Origin: Tenacibaculum finnmarkense genomovar ulcerans
GTDB lineage: Bacteria; Bacteroidota; Bacteroidia; Flavobacteriales; Flavobacteriaceae
Length of the DNA: 64,000 nt
NCBI RefSeq assembly: GCF_900239495.1
Contig: NZ_OENE01000003.1
Span: 129,303 to 193,302, forward strand
Direction of reading: 5' to 3'
Shown here piece by piece: positions 25,578-32,961 of the stretch (position 1 is its first letter; the number at the start of each line of letters is the position of its first letter). The position numbers and the translations under genes were made by a program. The notes beneath the pieces were generated by a model. It was not told the origin of the DNA. It made no database searches and was given only the letters and a program-made list of their open reading frames with translations.

Positions 25578-26582
25578 TTAAAACGTCTTGCTTATTTTAG
25601 CAATTTGCGAATTAATTAGTTCAAATTTAAAGGCTAGTGCTTTTTCTATTTTAGAAGAAGAATAGTAGGATATATTATGAGAAGCCCGCGCTGTATTTTT
25701 AGTTAGCAAGGGCTTCTTTTTTGTTAGTAACGATACCAAGAAACTAACCCGCCAAGCCAATGCGCTTAGGGTTTTAGATACTTTTATTGCAGGATGTTTT
25801 TTATGTAAGTTATCGGCAATTGTATCTAAAATTTCTTTAAACGATTTGTTTTCTGAAACCAAAATAAAACGCTCGTTTTTAATATTTTTATTATCTGATT
25901 TCATTAATAAAAGCATGGCTTTTACTACGTCTTGCACGCCTACAAAACCTGTAATTCCTTGGGTGTAAAAATTAAAACCATTGTTTATTTGGGTAAATAA
26001 TTTACCAGATCCTTCTTGCCAAAAACCGCTTCCTAAAATAACGCCTGGGTTTACAATAACAACCTCTAAACCTTCTTGACTGCCTCGCCAAACTTCCATT
26101 TCTGCGCCATATTTTGTAATGGCATATCCGCTGTGCGTATCGCTATCTGACCATTCATTTTCTTCATCGATTGGTTTGGAATTTATGGCATTTCCAACGG
26201 CAGCGATTGAGCTTACAAAACAAAACTTTTTAACCTTATTTTCAATAGAAAAATTAACAATATTTGCGGTTCCTTCAATATTTACTTGACGCATTTTTTG
26301 GTAATCTTTCGGATTAAAAGAAACCAATGCGGCACAATGATATACTTGGGTAATGTCTTTAAAAACAGGTTCTAAAGAAGGGATATCTGTAATATCAGCT
26401 TGAATCCATTGTATTTTAGAAAAAAGATGTTCAACATTATCAGTATAAAAAGAAAATATTTTTTTTACATGTTCTCGTTTTTCATCGGTTCTATAAATTG
26501 CCCGAATCTTATCCTCTTTTTGAGTTAGATGATATAATAAATGTGCGCCTACTAAGCCTGTTCCTCCTGTAACTAAAATCAT
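25578..26582 (-). CDS. NAD-dependent epimerase/dehydratase family protein (extended SDR)
   Basis: 334 residues. Rossmann dinucleotide-binding motif TGGTGLVGAHLL at the N-terminus, then VYHCAALVSFNP, the serine of VSSIAAVG and the active-site Tyr-x3-Lys in GYAITKYGAE. This is the extended short-chain dehydrogenase pattern of dihydroflavonol-reductase-like enzymes. Substrate unknown. It is convergent with the DUF4296 gene with only 2 bases between stop codons. A terminator for the next minus-strand gene sits directly upstream of it, so it probably has its own promoter. Confidence 0.85.
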   Translation of the reverse strand: MILVTGGTGLVGAHLLYHLTQKEDKIRAIYRTDEKREHVKKIFSFYTDNVEHLFSKIQWIQADITDIPSLEPVFKDITQVYHCAALVSFNPKDYQKMRQVNIEGTANIVNFSIENKVKKFCFVSSIAAVGNAINSKPIDEENEWSDSDTHSGYAITKYGAEMEVWRGSQEGLEVVIVNPGVILGSGFWQEGSGKLFTQINNGFNFYTQGITGFVGVQDVVKAMLLLMKSDNKNIKNERFILVSENKSFKEILDTIADNLHKKHPAIKVSKTLSALAWRVSFLVSLLTKKKPLLTKNTARASHNISYYSSSKIEKALAFKFELINSQIAKISKTF

Positions 26583-26609
26583 GATTCAAAGATAAATGTT
26601 TTAACCAAA

Positions 26610-26637
26610 AAAAGAGGTCGAAATATCGACCTCTTTT
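26610..26637 (-). terminator. Hairpin terminator
   Basis: Perfect AAAAGAGGTCGA / TCGACCTCTTTT with an AATA loop, just past the end (26678) of the minus-strand lipoprotein gene. Confidence 0.9.
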
Positions 26638-26677
26638 AAATTATTTAGTGTAACTATTAAAGTATAATTATTGAAAA

Positions 26678-27757
26678 TTATAATTTGATATATTCAACAT
26701 TTTGAATTTTTACATCAAAATATATTTTACCTGAATTTCCATAAGTTCCTGCTATTTTGGTAACTTTAATTAATCCTTTAGCACCATTTTTATCTTCAAA
26801 TTCTAAAACATCTCCTGCGGTTAACTCGTTAACTCTTTGAGATTTTGGAGTAGCAATAGCTTCTAATTCAGTAGCAGTTACCGTATCAAAATCTTTTGTA
26901 GATTTAGCGATGTAAAAGTTATTTAAAGGTTCTTGAGTGATATTTATATTAGCTTTATCAGCAATATCAACAATATTTGTAGGAAAATCTGAAGCAGATG
27001 CAAAAGAAGCTTTATGAGTAGCTCCATAATAATAACCAAAATCCCAAAAAGAAGCAGTTTCTAATCCTGCGTTAATTGCATAAGTATCTCCGTTATATAC
27101 TGAGATAAAAGATTTAGAAGAACCATCCGCTAAAGGAGCGGCTAAAATAACTGCTGAAAATTGTTTTATAGTAGCAGCTGTTGCAGTTGCTTTTCCTGCT
27201 TTAATTGTAATGGTTCCATAAGCGTTTTCATCACCATAAGCATTTCTTTTAGATACATCTCTAAAATCTCCTTTACTCGTTGTTCCTAAAGCAGCAAGAC
27301 GGGTTGTCCATAATTTATATACAACAACACCATCGGTACTTGTTGGAGCTTCAAAAGGAATACTATAGGTAAATTCTGTCCCTTCTTTACTTCCTAAGTT
27401 GATTGAACCATCACCATAAGTTTTAACGGCTGCGGCAATAGTTGATAAATCATAAGCGACAGCTCCTTGCTCGCTTCCATATACATTTTTAGTAATATAT
27501 AAACGTTTCATTTTCTTTTCAGCGCCTGAAAATTTTACAATAACATCTAAAGTAGTGCTAGCTTCGGCTGTTAATTCTAATGTTGGGTAATAAGCAGAAG
27601 CATCAACAACTAATTGTTTTGGCGTATCAGGAGTTACAACCACAGGTTCATCAGGGTCTATTGCAAGCCCATTTTGCTCCTCTCCACAGCTTGTAAATGT
27701 CGTTCCGATTAAAAATGCACTACAGGCGATAAATAATGGTTTCAATAAATTTTTCAT
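26678..27757 (-). CDS. Putative secreted lipoprotein, unknown function
   Basis: 359 residues with a lipoprotein signal (LIGTTFTSC, Cys 24) and then an acidic, Pro-rich linker (DPDEPVVVTPDTPKQ). The rest is beta-rich and Ala/Thr/Lys-rich with no catalytic motif I recognise. It ends GKIYFDVKIQNVEYIKL, a beta-strand pattern. It is a single-gene unit between its terminator and the tyrS promoter region. Probably a surface-exposed or periplasmic lipoprotein; function not assignable. Confidence 0.75.
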   Translation of the reverse strand: MKNLLKPLFIACSAFLIGTTFTSCGEEQNGLAIDPDEPVVVTPDTPKQLVVDASAYYPTLELTAEASTTLDVIVKFSGAEKKMKRLYITKNVYGSEQGAVAYDLSTIAAAVKTYGDGSINLGSKEGTEFTYSIPFEAPTSTDGVVVYKLWTTRLAALGTTSKGDFRDVSKRNAYGDENAYGTITIKAGKATATAATIKQFSAVILAAPLADGSSKSFISVYNGDTYAINAGLETASFWDFGYYYGATHKASFASASDFPTNIVDIADKANINITQEPLNNFYIAKSTKDFDTVTATELEAIATPKSQRVNELTAGDVLEFEDKNGAKGLIKVTKIAGTYGNSGKIYFDVKIQNVEYIKL

Positions 27758-27826
27758 TCTTTTTTTTGTTTAAATTATTTTTGATAAAACTATATATTCT
27801 TTTTCAAAATATATGCCAAAGAGCTT

Positions 27827-27834
27827 TATATTTG
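27827..27834 (+). promoter_or_regulatory. Likely -7 box of tyrS
   Basis: TATATTTG, 84 bases before the tyrS ATG. The -33 region is poor. The resulting leader would be about 75 nt; I see no T-box features in it. Confidence 0.5.
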
Positions 27835-27918
27835 TGTTAAAACATAAATACTTCTAAATAGTAGAAACATTTTGTGTTTTAAAGTCACATTTTTAGCAAA
27901 TTTTAACAAAGTAATAAA

Positions 27919-29220
27919 ATGAATAACTTAGTAGAAGAATTACGTTGGCGTGGAATGATTCACGACATGATGCCAGGAACTGAAGAGCAATTACTAAAAG
28001 AAATGACGGCAGCATATATTGGTTTTGACCCAACTTCTGATTCGTTACATATTGGAAGTTTAGTACCTATTATATTACTTGTTCATTTAGAAAAAGCAGG
28101 GCATAAACCCGTAGCTTTAGTAGGTGGCGCAACAGGAATGATTGGTGATCCGTCAGGAAAATCAGACGAACGTAATTTATTAAACGAAGAAGCATTAGCC
28201 AAAAATGTAGCAGGAATTCAACGAACTTTAGCACGTTTTTTAAATTTTGAAAGCACTGCTAAAAACGCTCCTTTATTAGTAAATAATTATGATTGGATGA
28301 AAGATTTTTCCTTCATCGAATTTGCTAGAGATGTAGGGAAACGAATTACGGTAAACTACATGATGGGAAAAGAATCTGTTAAAAAAAGAATTTCAGGTGA
28401 TACTACCGGAGGGATGAGTTTTACCGAATTTACCTACCAATTAATTCAGGGATACGATTTTTATCATTTATATAAAAACCACAACTGTTTATTACAAATG
28501 GGAGGTTCTGACCAATGGGGAAACATTACTACAGGAACAGAATTAGTTCGTAGAATGAACGTTGGGCAAGAGGCAAAAGCCTACGCAATGACCTGCCCAT
28601 TAATTACCAAAGCTGATGGTTCAAAATTTGGGAAATCAGAAGGCGGAAATGTATGGTTAGATGCCGATAAAACATCGGTATATAAATTTTACCAGTTTTG
28701 GTTAAATACTTCGGATGAAGATGCGGCTAAATATATTAAGATATTTACATTTTTAGATCAGCAAACTATTGCCGATTTAATTGAAAAACATCAAGAAGTA
28801 CCACACGAAAGAGCGCTTCAAAAAACATTGGCAAACGCAGTTACTACTTTTGTACATTCGCAAGAAGAATTAGAAAAAGCCATTGCAGCTTCTAATATTT
28901 TATTTGGAAAATCAACAGCGGATGATTTAAAAAGTTTAGATGAACAAACTTTTTTAGATGTGTTTGATGGTGTGCCACAAGCCGAAGTTTCTAAAGATGA
29001 TATTCAAGCAGGTTTATCAATGATTGATGCTTTATCAGGAAAAACAAGCTTTTTAAAATCGAACGGAGATGCTAAAAGAGCTTTAAAAGAAAATGCTGTT
29101 TCGGTAAATAAAGAAAAGGTAAAAGAAGATTTTTTAATTACATCAAAAGATTTAATAGCCGATAAATACGTGTTATTACAACGTGGAAAAAAGAGCTATT
29201 TTTTATTAAAAGTTCTTTAA
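27919..29220 (+). CDS. tyrS: Tyrosine--tRNA ligase
   Basis: 433 residues. Class I synthetase: HIGH-type motif HIGS at residues 44-47 ([11 protein letters not shown]), tyrosine-site segment [15 protein letters not shown]-type motif KFGKS near residue 236, and a C-terminal S4-like RNA-binding tail ([14 protein letters not shown]). Normal length. Its stop codon directly abuts the stop codon of the minus-strand Cys-rich gene. Its likely terminator (29253-29282) lies inside that gene. Confidence 0.96.
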   Translation: MNNLVEELRWRGMIHDMMPGTEEQLLKEMTAAYIGFDPTSDSLHIGSLVPIILLVHLEKAGHKPVALVGGATGMIGDPSGKSDERNLLNEEALAKNVAGIQRTLARFLNFESTAKNAPLLVNNYDWMKDFSFIEFARDVGKRITVNYMMGKESVKKRISGDTTGGMSFTEFTYQLIQGYDFYHLYKNHNCLLQMGGSDQWGNITTGTELVRRMNVGQEAKAYAMTCPLITKADGSKFGKSEGGNVWLDADKTSVYKFYQFWLNTSDEDAAKYIKIFTFLDQQTIADLIEKHQEVPHERALQKTLANAVTTFVHSQEELEKAIAASNILFGKSTADDLKSLDEQTFLDVFDGVPQAEVSKDDIQAGLSMIDALSGKTSFLKSNGDAKRALKENAVSVNKEKVKEDFLITSKDLIADKYVLLQRGKKSYFLLKVL

Positions 29221-29442
29221 TTAAGAAGCAATTTTTATATCAAAAGTTAAAGGGCATCGCTTACAGTTGATGCCTTTTTTTTGGTACTTATTACAACACC
29301 TAGTTTTAGGTTTTATACAACTAGAAGAGCAAATACTACTACAAGAAGTTGTTGTAAGTGCTTTTGCTACCACTTTTGGCTGTATTGGAATAATCGGAGT
29401 TAATTTCTTAACATCCTTATTTTGAGTGTAAAATATAATCAT
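29221..29442 (-). CDS. Small Cys-rich protein, unknown function
   Basis: 73 residues starting MIIFYTQNKDVKKLTPIIP, with seven cysteines in its second half in the pattern C-x3-C-x3-C-x6-CC-x9-C-x2-C (ending INCKRCP). No signal peptide. An in-frame TTG at 29463 would add seven residues, but it lies inside a TACATTTG -7 box (29461-29468, minus strand), so the ATG at 29442 is the better start. The Cys spacing suggests metal binding, like a zinc ribbon or metallothionein, but no family is assigned. It is divergent from the metal-handling operon that starts at 29570, which may or may not be meaningful. Confidence 0.6.
   Translation of the reverse strand: MIIFYTQNKDVKKLTPIIPIQPKVVAKALTTTSCSSICSSSCIKPKTRCCNKYQKKGINCKRCPLTFDIKIAS
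29253..29282 (+). terminator. tyrS terminator nested in the opposing Cys-rich gene
   Basis: GGCATC, 10-base loop, GATGCC and then eight Ts, 33 bases after the tyrS stop codon. On the other strand the same bases encode the GINCKRCP end of the Cys-rich protein. Confidence 0.75.
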
Positions 29443-29460
29443 TTTGCTGTAATTTCGCTG

Positions 29461-29468
29461 CAAATGTA
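29461..29468 (-). promoter_or_regulatory. Likely -7 box of the Cys-rich gene
   Basis: TACATTTG read on the minus strand, about 19 bases upstream of the ATG at 29442; it matches TAnnTTTG. Confidence 0.5.
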
Positions 29469-29537
29469 ATAATTATTTAGAACAAATAAAAATAATATTA
29501 TATTCTCTAAAAAATGTAGTAAAAAAAATACTTAAAC

Positions 29538-29545
29538 TATATTTG
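29538..29545 (+). promoter_or_regulatory. Likely -7 box of the metal-locus operon
   Basis: TATATTTG, 25 bases before the TTG start at 29570. It is divergent from the Cys-rich gene's promoter; the two -7 boxes are about 70 bases apart, so one regulator could control both. Confidence 0.5.
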
Positions 29546-29569
29546 CTCTTTCTATTTTAAAAACACGTT

Positions 29570-29959
29570 TTGTTACAAAAGTTAAGTATCTATTTTTTTA
29601 TTTTATTGTATCTGGTAGCTATGTTGCGCCCAGTGGCTCCGTTTGTGGAGTATGCAATAAATTATGATTATATTTCTAAAGTTTTGTGTATTAATAAAGA
29701 CAAGCCTGAACTTGCATGTAATGGTAAATGTCAATTAATGTTAAAAATAGAACAGCAGCAGCAAGACGATTTTGAATCTCTTCAAATTGTTCTTAAAGAT
29801 TATCCGATAGGTTTTATAGAATTGGTTAATTTACCAAAAAACACTTTAACAGCTTATCATAAAAAAGCATTATTTACTTACAATCAAACATATTCTTATC
29901 TGTTTGAAAATGCTACATTTCATCCACCCAACACTTCTTTTTTATATCGGTTAGCCTAA
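29570..29959 (+). CDS. Membrane-anchored CxxxC protein of the metal locus
   Basis: 129 residues. The start is a TTG at 29570: it is the only start that keeps the full hydrophobic N-terminus (LSIYFFILLYLVAMLRPVAPF, helix or signal anchor). After it come Cys 40, Cys 50 and Cys 54 in VLCINKDKPELACNGKCQL, a CxxxC site of the kind that could bind a soft metal or form a disulfide. The rest is unremarkable. I recall similar small proteins near TonB-receptor loci in Bacteroidota but know of no assigned function. It precedes the MbnP-like gene by 109 bases. Confidence 0.65.
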   Translation: MLQKLSIYFFILLYLVAMLRPVAPFVEYAINYDYISKVLCINKDKPELACNGKCQLMLKIEQQQQDDFESLQIVLKDYPIGFIELVNLPKNTLTAYHKKALFTYNQTYSYLFENATFHPPNTSFLYRLA

Positions 29960-30023
29960 TTTATACTTGTGTTTTTAACATAGGTTTTATAGGCTGTTTA
30001 TTAAATTTTTTTAAAACATAATT

Positions 30024-30052
30024 TTCTGATGACTTAAAAAAGTTCATCAGAA
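30024..30052 (+). promoter_or_regulatory. Stem-loop upstream of the MbnP-like gene
   Basis: TTCTGATGA / TCATCAGAA perfect 9-base stem with an 11-base loop, ending 16 bases before the ATG at 30069. No T-run follows, so it is more likely a processing, stability or leader element than a terminator. Confidence 0.55.
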
Positions 30053-30068
30053 TGTAAACACGTATAAA

Positions 30069-30869
30069 ATGAATAAAATTTTAAGTTTAGTTGCAGCAGC
30101 AACACTATTAGTATCTGTATCATGTAGTAATAATGATGATGAATTAGCATTAAAAGGAAAAAACGATATTTCAGTTGAATTTGACCATGCAATGGCCGAC
30201 GGCGATTTTATATTAGGAACTACCTATACTTTAAATGATGAAAAAATAACCCCTGATGCTTTAGATTATATTGTAGGGAATTTTACATTAACTAACGAAG
30301 AAGGAAAAGAAGTAGCAGTACCAGGTTTTTATATTATTAGTGAAGGAGGCGGTACAAAAGTGAAAAATTTAAAAGTTGATTTAAAAGATGTTCCTGCTGG
30401 GAAATACACCAAAATGAAATTTGGAATCGGTGTTGATAAAAAAACATATTTAAACCACGAAGAAACGTATAAAACAGATGAATCAGGTGACAATATCGAC
30501 CTTTGGGTAGCTGCAAGAAAATACGGTTTAACTTGGAGCTGGACAGCAGGTTATAAAAATTTAGCCTTTGAAGGTTCTTTTACTTCTCAAACGAATAAAG
30601 AAGAAACAGGCTATGCTGTACACCTTGCAAACACTGTTTTATATCAAGAAATAACCTTAGCAATTGAACATGTTGCGGTATCTGAAGAAAATGCACCTCA
30701 AATACATTTAAAAGTAGATGTTTCTAAAACTTTAGCAGGAAAAAACACTATAAAATTATCAGAACAAAGTAGTATTATGGGCGGTGTAAAAGCAGGGAAG
30801 ATATTTGACAATTTATTAGACCATATGTTTACTGTAGATCACGTACATAATTCAGGAGCACACCATTAA
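30069..30869 (+). CDS. MbnP family copper-binding lipoprotein
   Basis: 266 residues with a lipoprotein signal (LLVSVSC, Cys 19). It matches the MbnP family: an Ig-like beta fold opening with ISVEFDHAM, the segment TPDALDYIVGNF and the diagnostic WSW-x2-GYKNLAFEG (WSW at residues 156-158). In characterised MbnP proteins a Trp is converted to kynurenine by the partner di-haem enzyme MbnH and the product binds copper. The His-rich C-terminus (DHVHNSGAHH, 257-266) could add ligands. The adjacent gene is an MbnH-type enzyme, which supports the call. Which Trp is modified here, if any, is not visible from sequence. Confidence 0.85.
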   Translation: MNKILSLVAAATLLVSVSCSNNDDELALKGKNDISVEFDHAMADGDFILGTTYTLNDEKITPDALDYIVGNFTLTNEEGKEVAVPGFYIISEGGGTKVKNLKVDLKDVPAGKYTKMKFGIGVDKKTYLNHEETYKTDESGDNIDLWVAARKYGLTWSWTAGYKNLAFEGSFTSQTNKEETGYAVHLANTVLYQEITLAIEHVAVSEENAPQIHLKVDVSKTLAGKNTIKLSEQSSIMGGVKAGKIFDNLLDHMFTVDHVHNSGAHH

Positions 30870-30897
30870 TTAGCGCCTTGTAAAATATAGATTTATC

Positions 30898-30929
30898 AAC
30901 CTCATCGGCTTTAAAAAAACGATGAGGTT
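30898..30929 (+). terminator. Hairpin between MbnP-like and peroxidase genes
   Basis: AACCTCATCG / CGATGAGGTT with a 12-base loop, followed by a short TCT. It could terminate part of the transcripts or protect the upstream mRNA end; the next gene starts 15 bases later. Confidence 0.6.
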
Positions 30930-30943
30930 TCTAAAATGTTTTT

Positions 30944-31978
30944 ATGAAAAAAACACTGTTTTTTTTTAGTTTCTTATTGATGTTATCGTGTAAAGAAGCA
31001 GAAGCACCTTATGTGAAAATTCCATTAGTTTTTGAAAAACCTGCTAATTTCCCCGACTTAGCATATAATTTAGAAGCCAATCCGCCAACCGAAAAAGGTT
31101 TTGAATTGGGTAAAAAGCTATTTTATGAAGGTAAATTATCTTCGGATGGAACTATTTCATGTGGTTTTTGTCATCTGCAAGCAAATGCGTTTACACATCA
31201 TGGGCATCAATTTAGCCATGGTATTGATGATCAGCAAGGGGTTCGAAATACGCCACCTATTCAAAATGCCGCTTTTTTAAAGCAGTTTATGGCAGATGGC
31301 GCTACCGATAACCTTAATCGTTTTTCGATATTACCAATAACAAATCCTGTTGAAATGAATGAAACAATAGGAGGCGTTTTAGATAAATTAAAAGCCGATA
31401 ATGAATATCAGAAATTATTTGAACAGGCTTTTGATGATGGTGAAATTAACATGTCAAACATGCTTAAAGCCTTATCTCAGTTTATGATGATGCTAGTTTC
31501 TTCAAATTCTAAATATGATAAATATGTGCGAAATGAAGAAGGTGGAAATTTTACAGCTCAAGAAAAACAAGGATTAGCAAGCTTTAAAGAAAAGTGTGCT
31601 TCTTGTCATCAAACAGATTTATTTACAGACGATTCTTTTCGAAATAATGGTTTGGCGGAACATCCGATACTTAAAGATTTAGGAAGGGCTAAGGTTACTT
31701 TAGATGAAAAAGACAATTTTAAGTTTAAAGTGCCAAGTTTACGAAACATCGCCTTAACAAAACCATATATGCACGACGGGCGTTTTTATACCCTAAAAAG
31801 AGTGCTTGATTTTTATAGCAATGATGTTCAAAATACGCCAAATTTAGATCCTATTTTAAAACATTCAGACGGACGCTTAGGAATTGCATTATCCGAAGAA
31901 GAAAAAGAAAATATTCTTGTCTTTTTAAACACATTAACCGATTTAGAATTTATAACCGATGAACGTTTTTCAGAATAA
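30944..31978 (+). CDS. Di-haem cytochrome c peroxidase of the MbnH/MauG type
   Basis: 344 residues with a lipoprotein signal (LLMLSC, Cys 16) and two haem c sites, CGFCH (residues 73-77) and CASCH (218-222), as in the bacterial cytochrome c peroxidase/MauG superfamily. Further features are FSHGIDDQQGVRNTPPIQN after the first haem and KVPSLRNIALTKPYMHDGRF near the end. Classic members reduce peroxide, while MauG and MbnH oxidise residues of partner proteins. Position directly after an MbnP-family gene favours the MbnH role of oxidising a Trp in that lipoprotein. The last 20 bases overlap the next gene. Confidence 0.88.
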   Translation: MKKTLFFFSFLLMLSCKEAEAPYVKIPLVFEKPANFPDLAYNLEANPPTEKGFELGKKLFYEGKLSSDGTISCGFCHLQANAFTHHGHQFSHGIDDQQGVRNTPPIQNAAFLKQFMADGATDNLNRFSILPITNPVEMNETIGGVLDKLKADNEYQKLFEQAFDDGEINMSNMLKALSQFMMMLVSSNSKYDKYVRNEEGGNFTAQEKQGLASFKEKCASCHQTDLFTDDSFRNNGLAEHPILKDLGRAKVTLDEKDNFKFKVPSLRNIALTKPYMHDGRFYTLKRVLDFYSNDVQNTPNLDPILKHSDGRLGIALSEEEKENILVFLNTLTDLEFITDERFSE

Positions 31979-32936
31979 AATTATACTAACAATAGCAGTA
32001 TTAAGTATTGCAATACAAGGTTTTTCGAATACGATATTTCCAAAGTCATACAAAGCTTTTTTAGAAGAAGAATGCGATGCCTGCGGATGTAGCAATAACG
32101 GTGGAAGCCTGGGAATGGGTGGAATTATCGACAATAATTTTGTAGGAGTTCGGTATTTGTATCAACAATATGAATCGAAAGATGGAATTTTTACAGATTC
32201 GCCTAAAATTGATGAATCTTTTAATACTATTCAGCTTTGGTCAAGAATTCCTGTGGCTACAAATTTAGAATTACAGGTATTTGTGCCGTATCATGCGCAT
32301 CATAGAAATTATGTCGATAAAACAACAAATATAACGGGCTTAGGCGATATTACACTGCTTTCAAATTATACGATTCTTGATAAAAAACAAGGTGATTATA
32401 ACGAGAAAACTGAAAAAACATCGATGGTAAATCATGTTGTAAAAGTGGGTGTTGGTGTAAAGCTTCCTACAGGAAAATATACCCAAGAAATTAACAATTC
32501 AACAAACCCAAGTTTTCAATTAGGAACTGGTAGTGTTGATTATATGTCGAACCTACAGTATGTTTTTAAATATAATGATTTTGGTGTAACAAATTACCTA
32601 AGTTATTACTATAAAAACACGAATAATAAAAAATACCGTTTCGGGAATCAATTTAATTTTAATAGCACGCTTTTTTACGTTTTAAAAGATGCTAAAAAGA
32701 ATGTATTTATTCCATCATTAGGAATTTCAGGAGAGTTTTACAATGTTAACAAACAATTTAACATGGAGGTAAAAGGTTCTGACGGACACGCCTTGTTTTC
32801 GAGTATTGGCTTGGAATATAATACCAATAAAATAACTTTTGGAGCATCAGGTATGTATCCAATAAATCAAAATTTAGCACAAGCAAAGGTGGAAGTAAAA
32901 TTCCGAACAAGCTTATACTTAAACTATAACTTTTAA
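31959..32936 (+). CDS. Outer-membrane beta-barrel (transporter-like) with N-terminal CxxCxC
   Basis: 325 residues. A signal peptide (IILTIAVLSIAIQGFSN) is followed by a short linker carrying Cys 39, 42 and 44 (EEECDACGCSNNGG), then a beta-barrel ending ...LYLNYNF with terminal Phe. Barrels of this type are usually annotated as transporter family proteins in MbnP/MbnH loci of Bacteroidota. The CxxCxC motif next to the barrel suggests metal binding at the periplasmic mouth. The start overlaps the peroxidase gene by 20 bases, indicating coupling. Confidence 0.75.
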   Translation: MNVFQNKIILTIAVLSIAIQGFSNTIFPKSYKAFLEEECDACGCSNNGGSLGMGGIIDNNFVGVRYLYQQYESKDGIFTDSPKIDESFNTIQLWSRIPVATNLELQVFVPYHAHHRNYVDKTTNITGLGDITLLSNYTILDKKQGDYNEKTEKTSMVNHVVKVGVGVKLPTGKYTQEINNSTNPSFQLGTGSVDYMSNLQYVFKYNDFGVTNYLSYYYKNTNNKKYRFGNQFNFNSTLFYVLKDAKKNVFIPSLGISGEFYNVNKQFNMEVKGSDGHALFSSIGLEYNTNKITFGASGMYPINQNLAQAKVEVKFRTSLYLNYNF

Positions 32937-32961
32937 GTAAAATAGTTACAAAATTATAATC

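Noticed and set aside
29443..29463. Seven extra residues on the Cys-rich protein
   Set aside because: The TTG start overlaps the TACATTTG promoter box; the ATG at 29442 is more likely.
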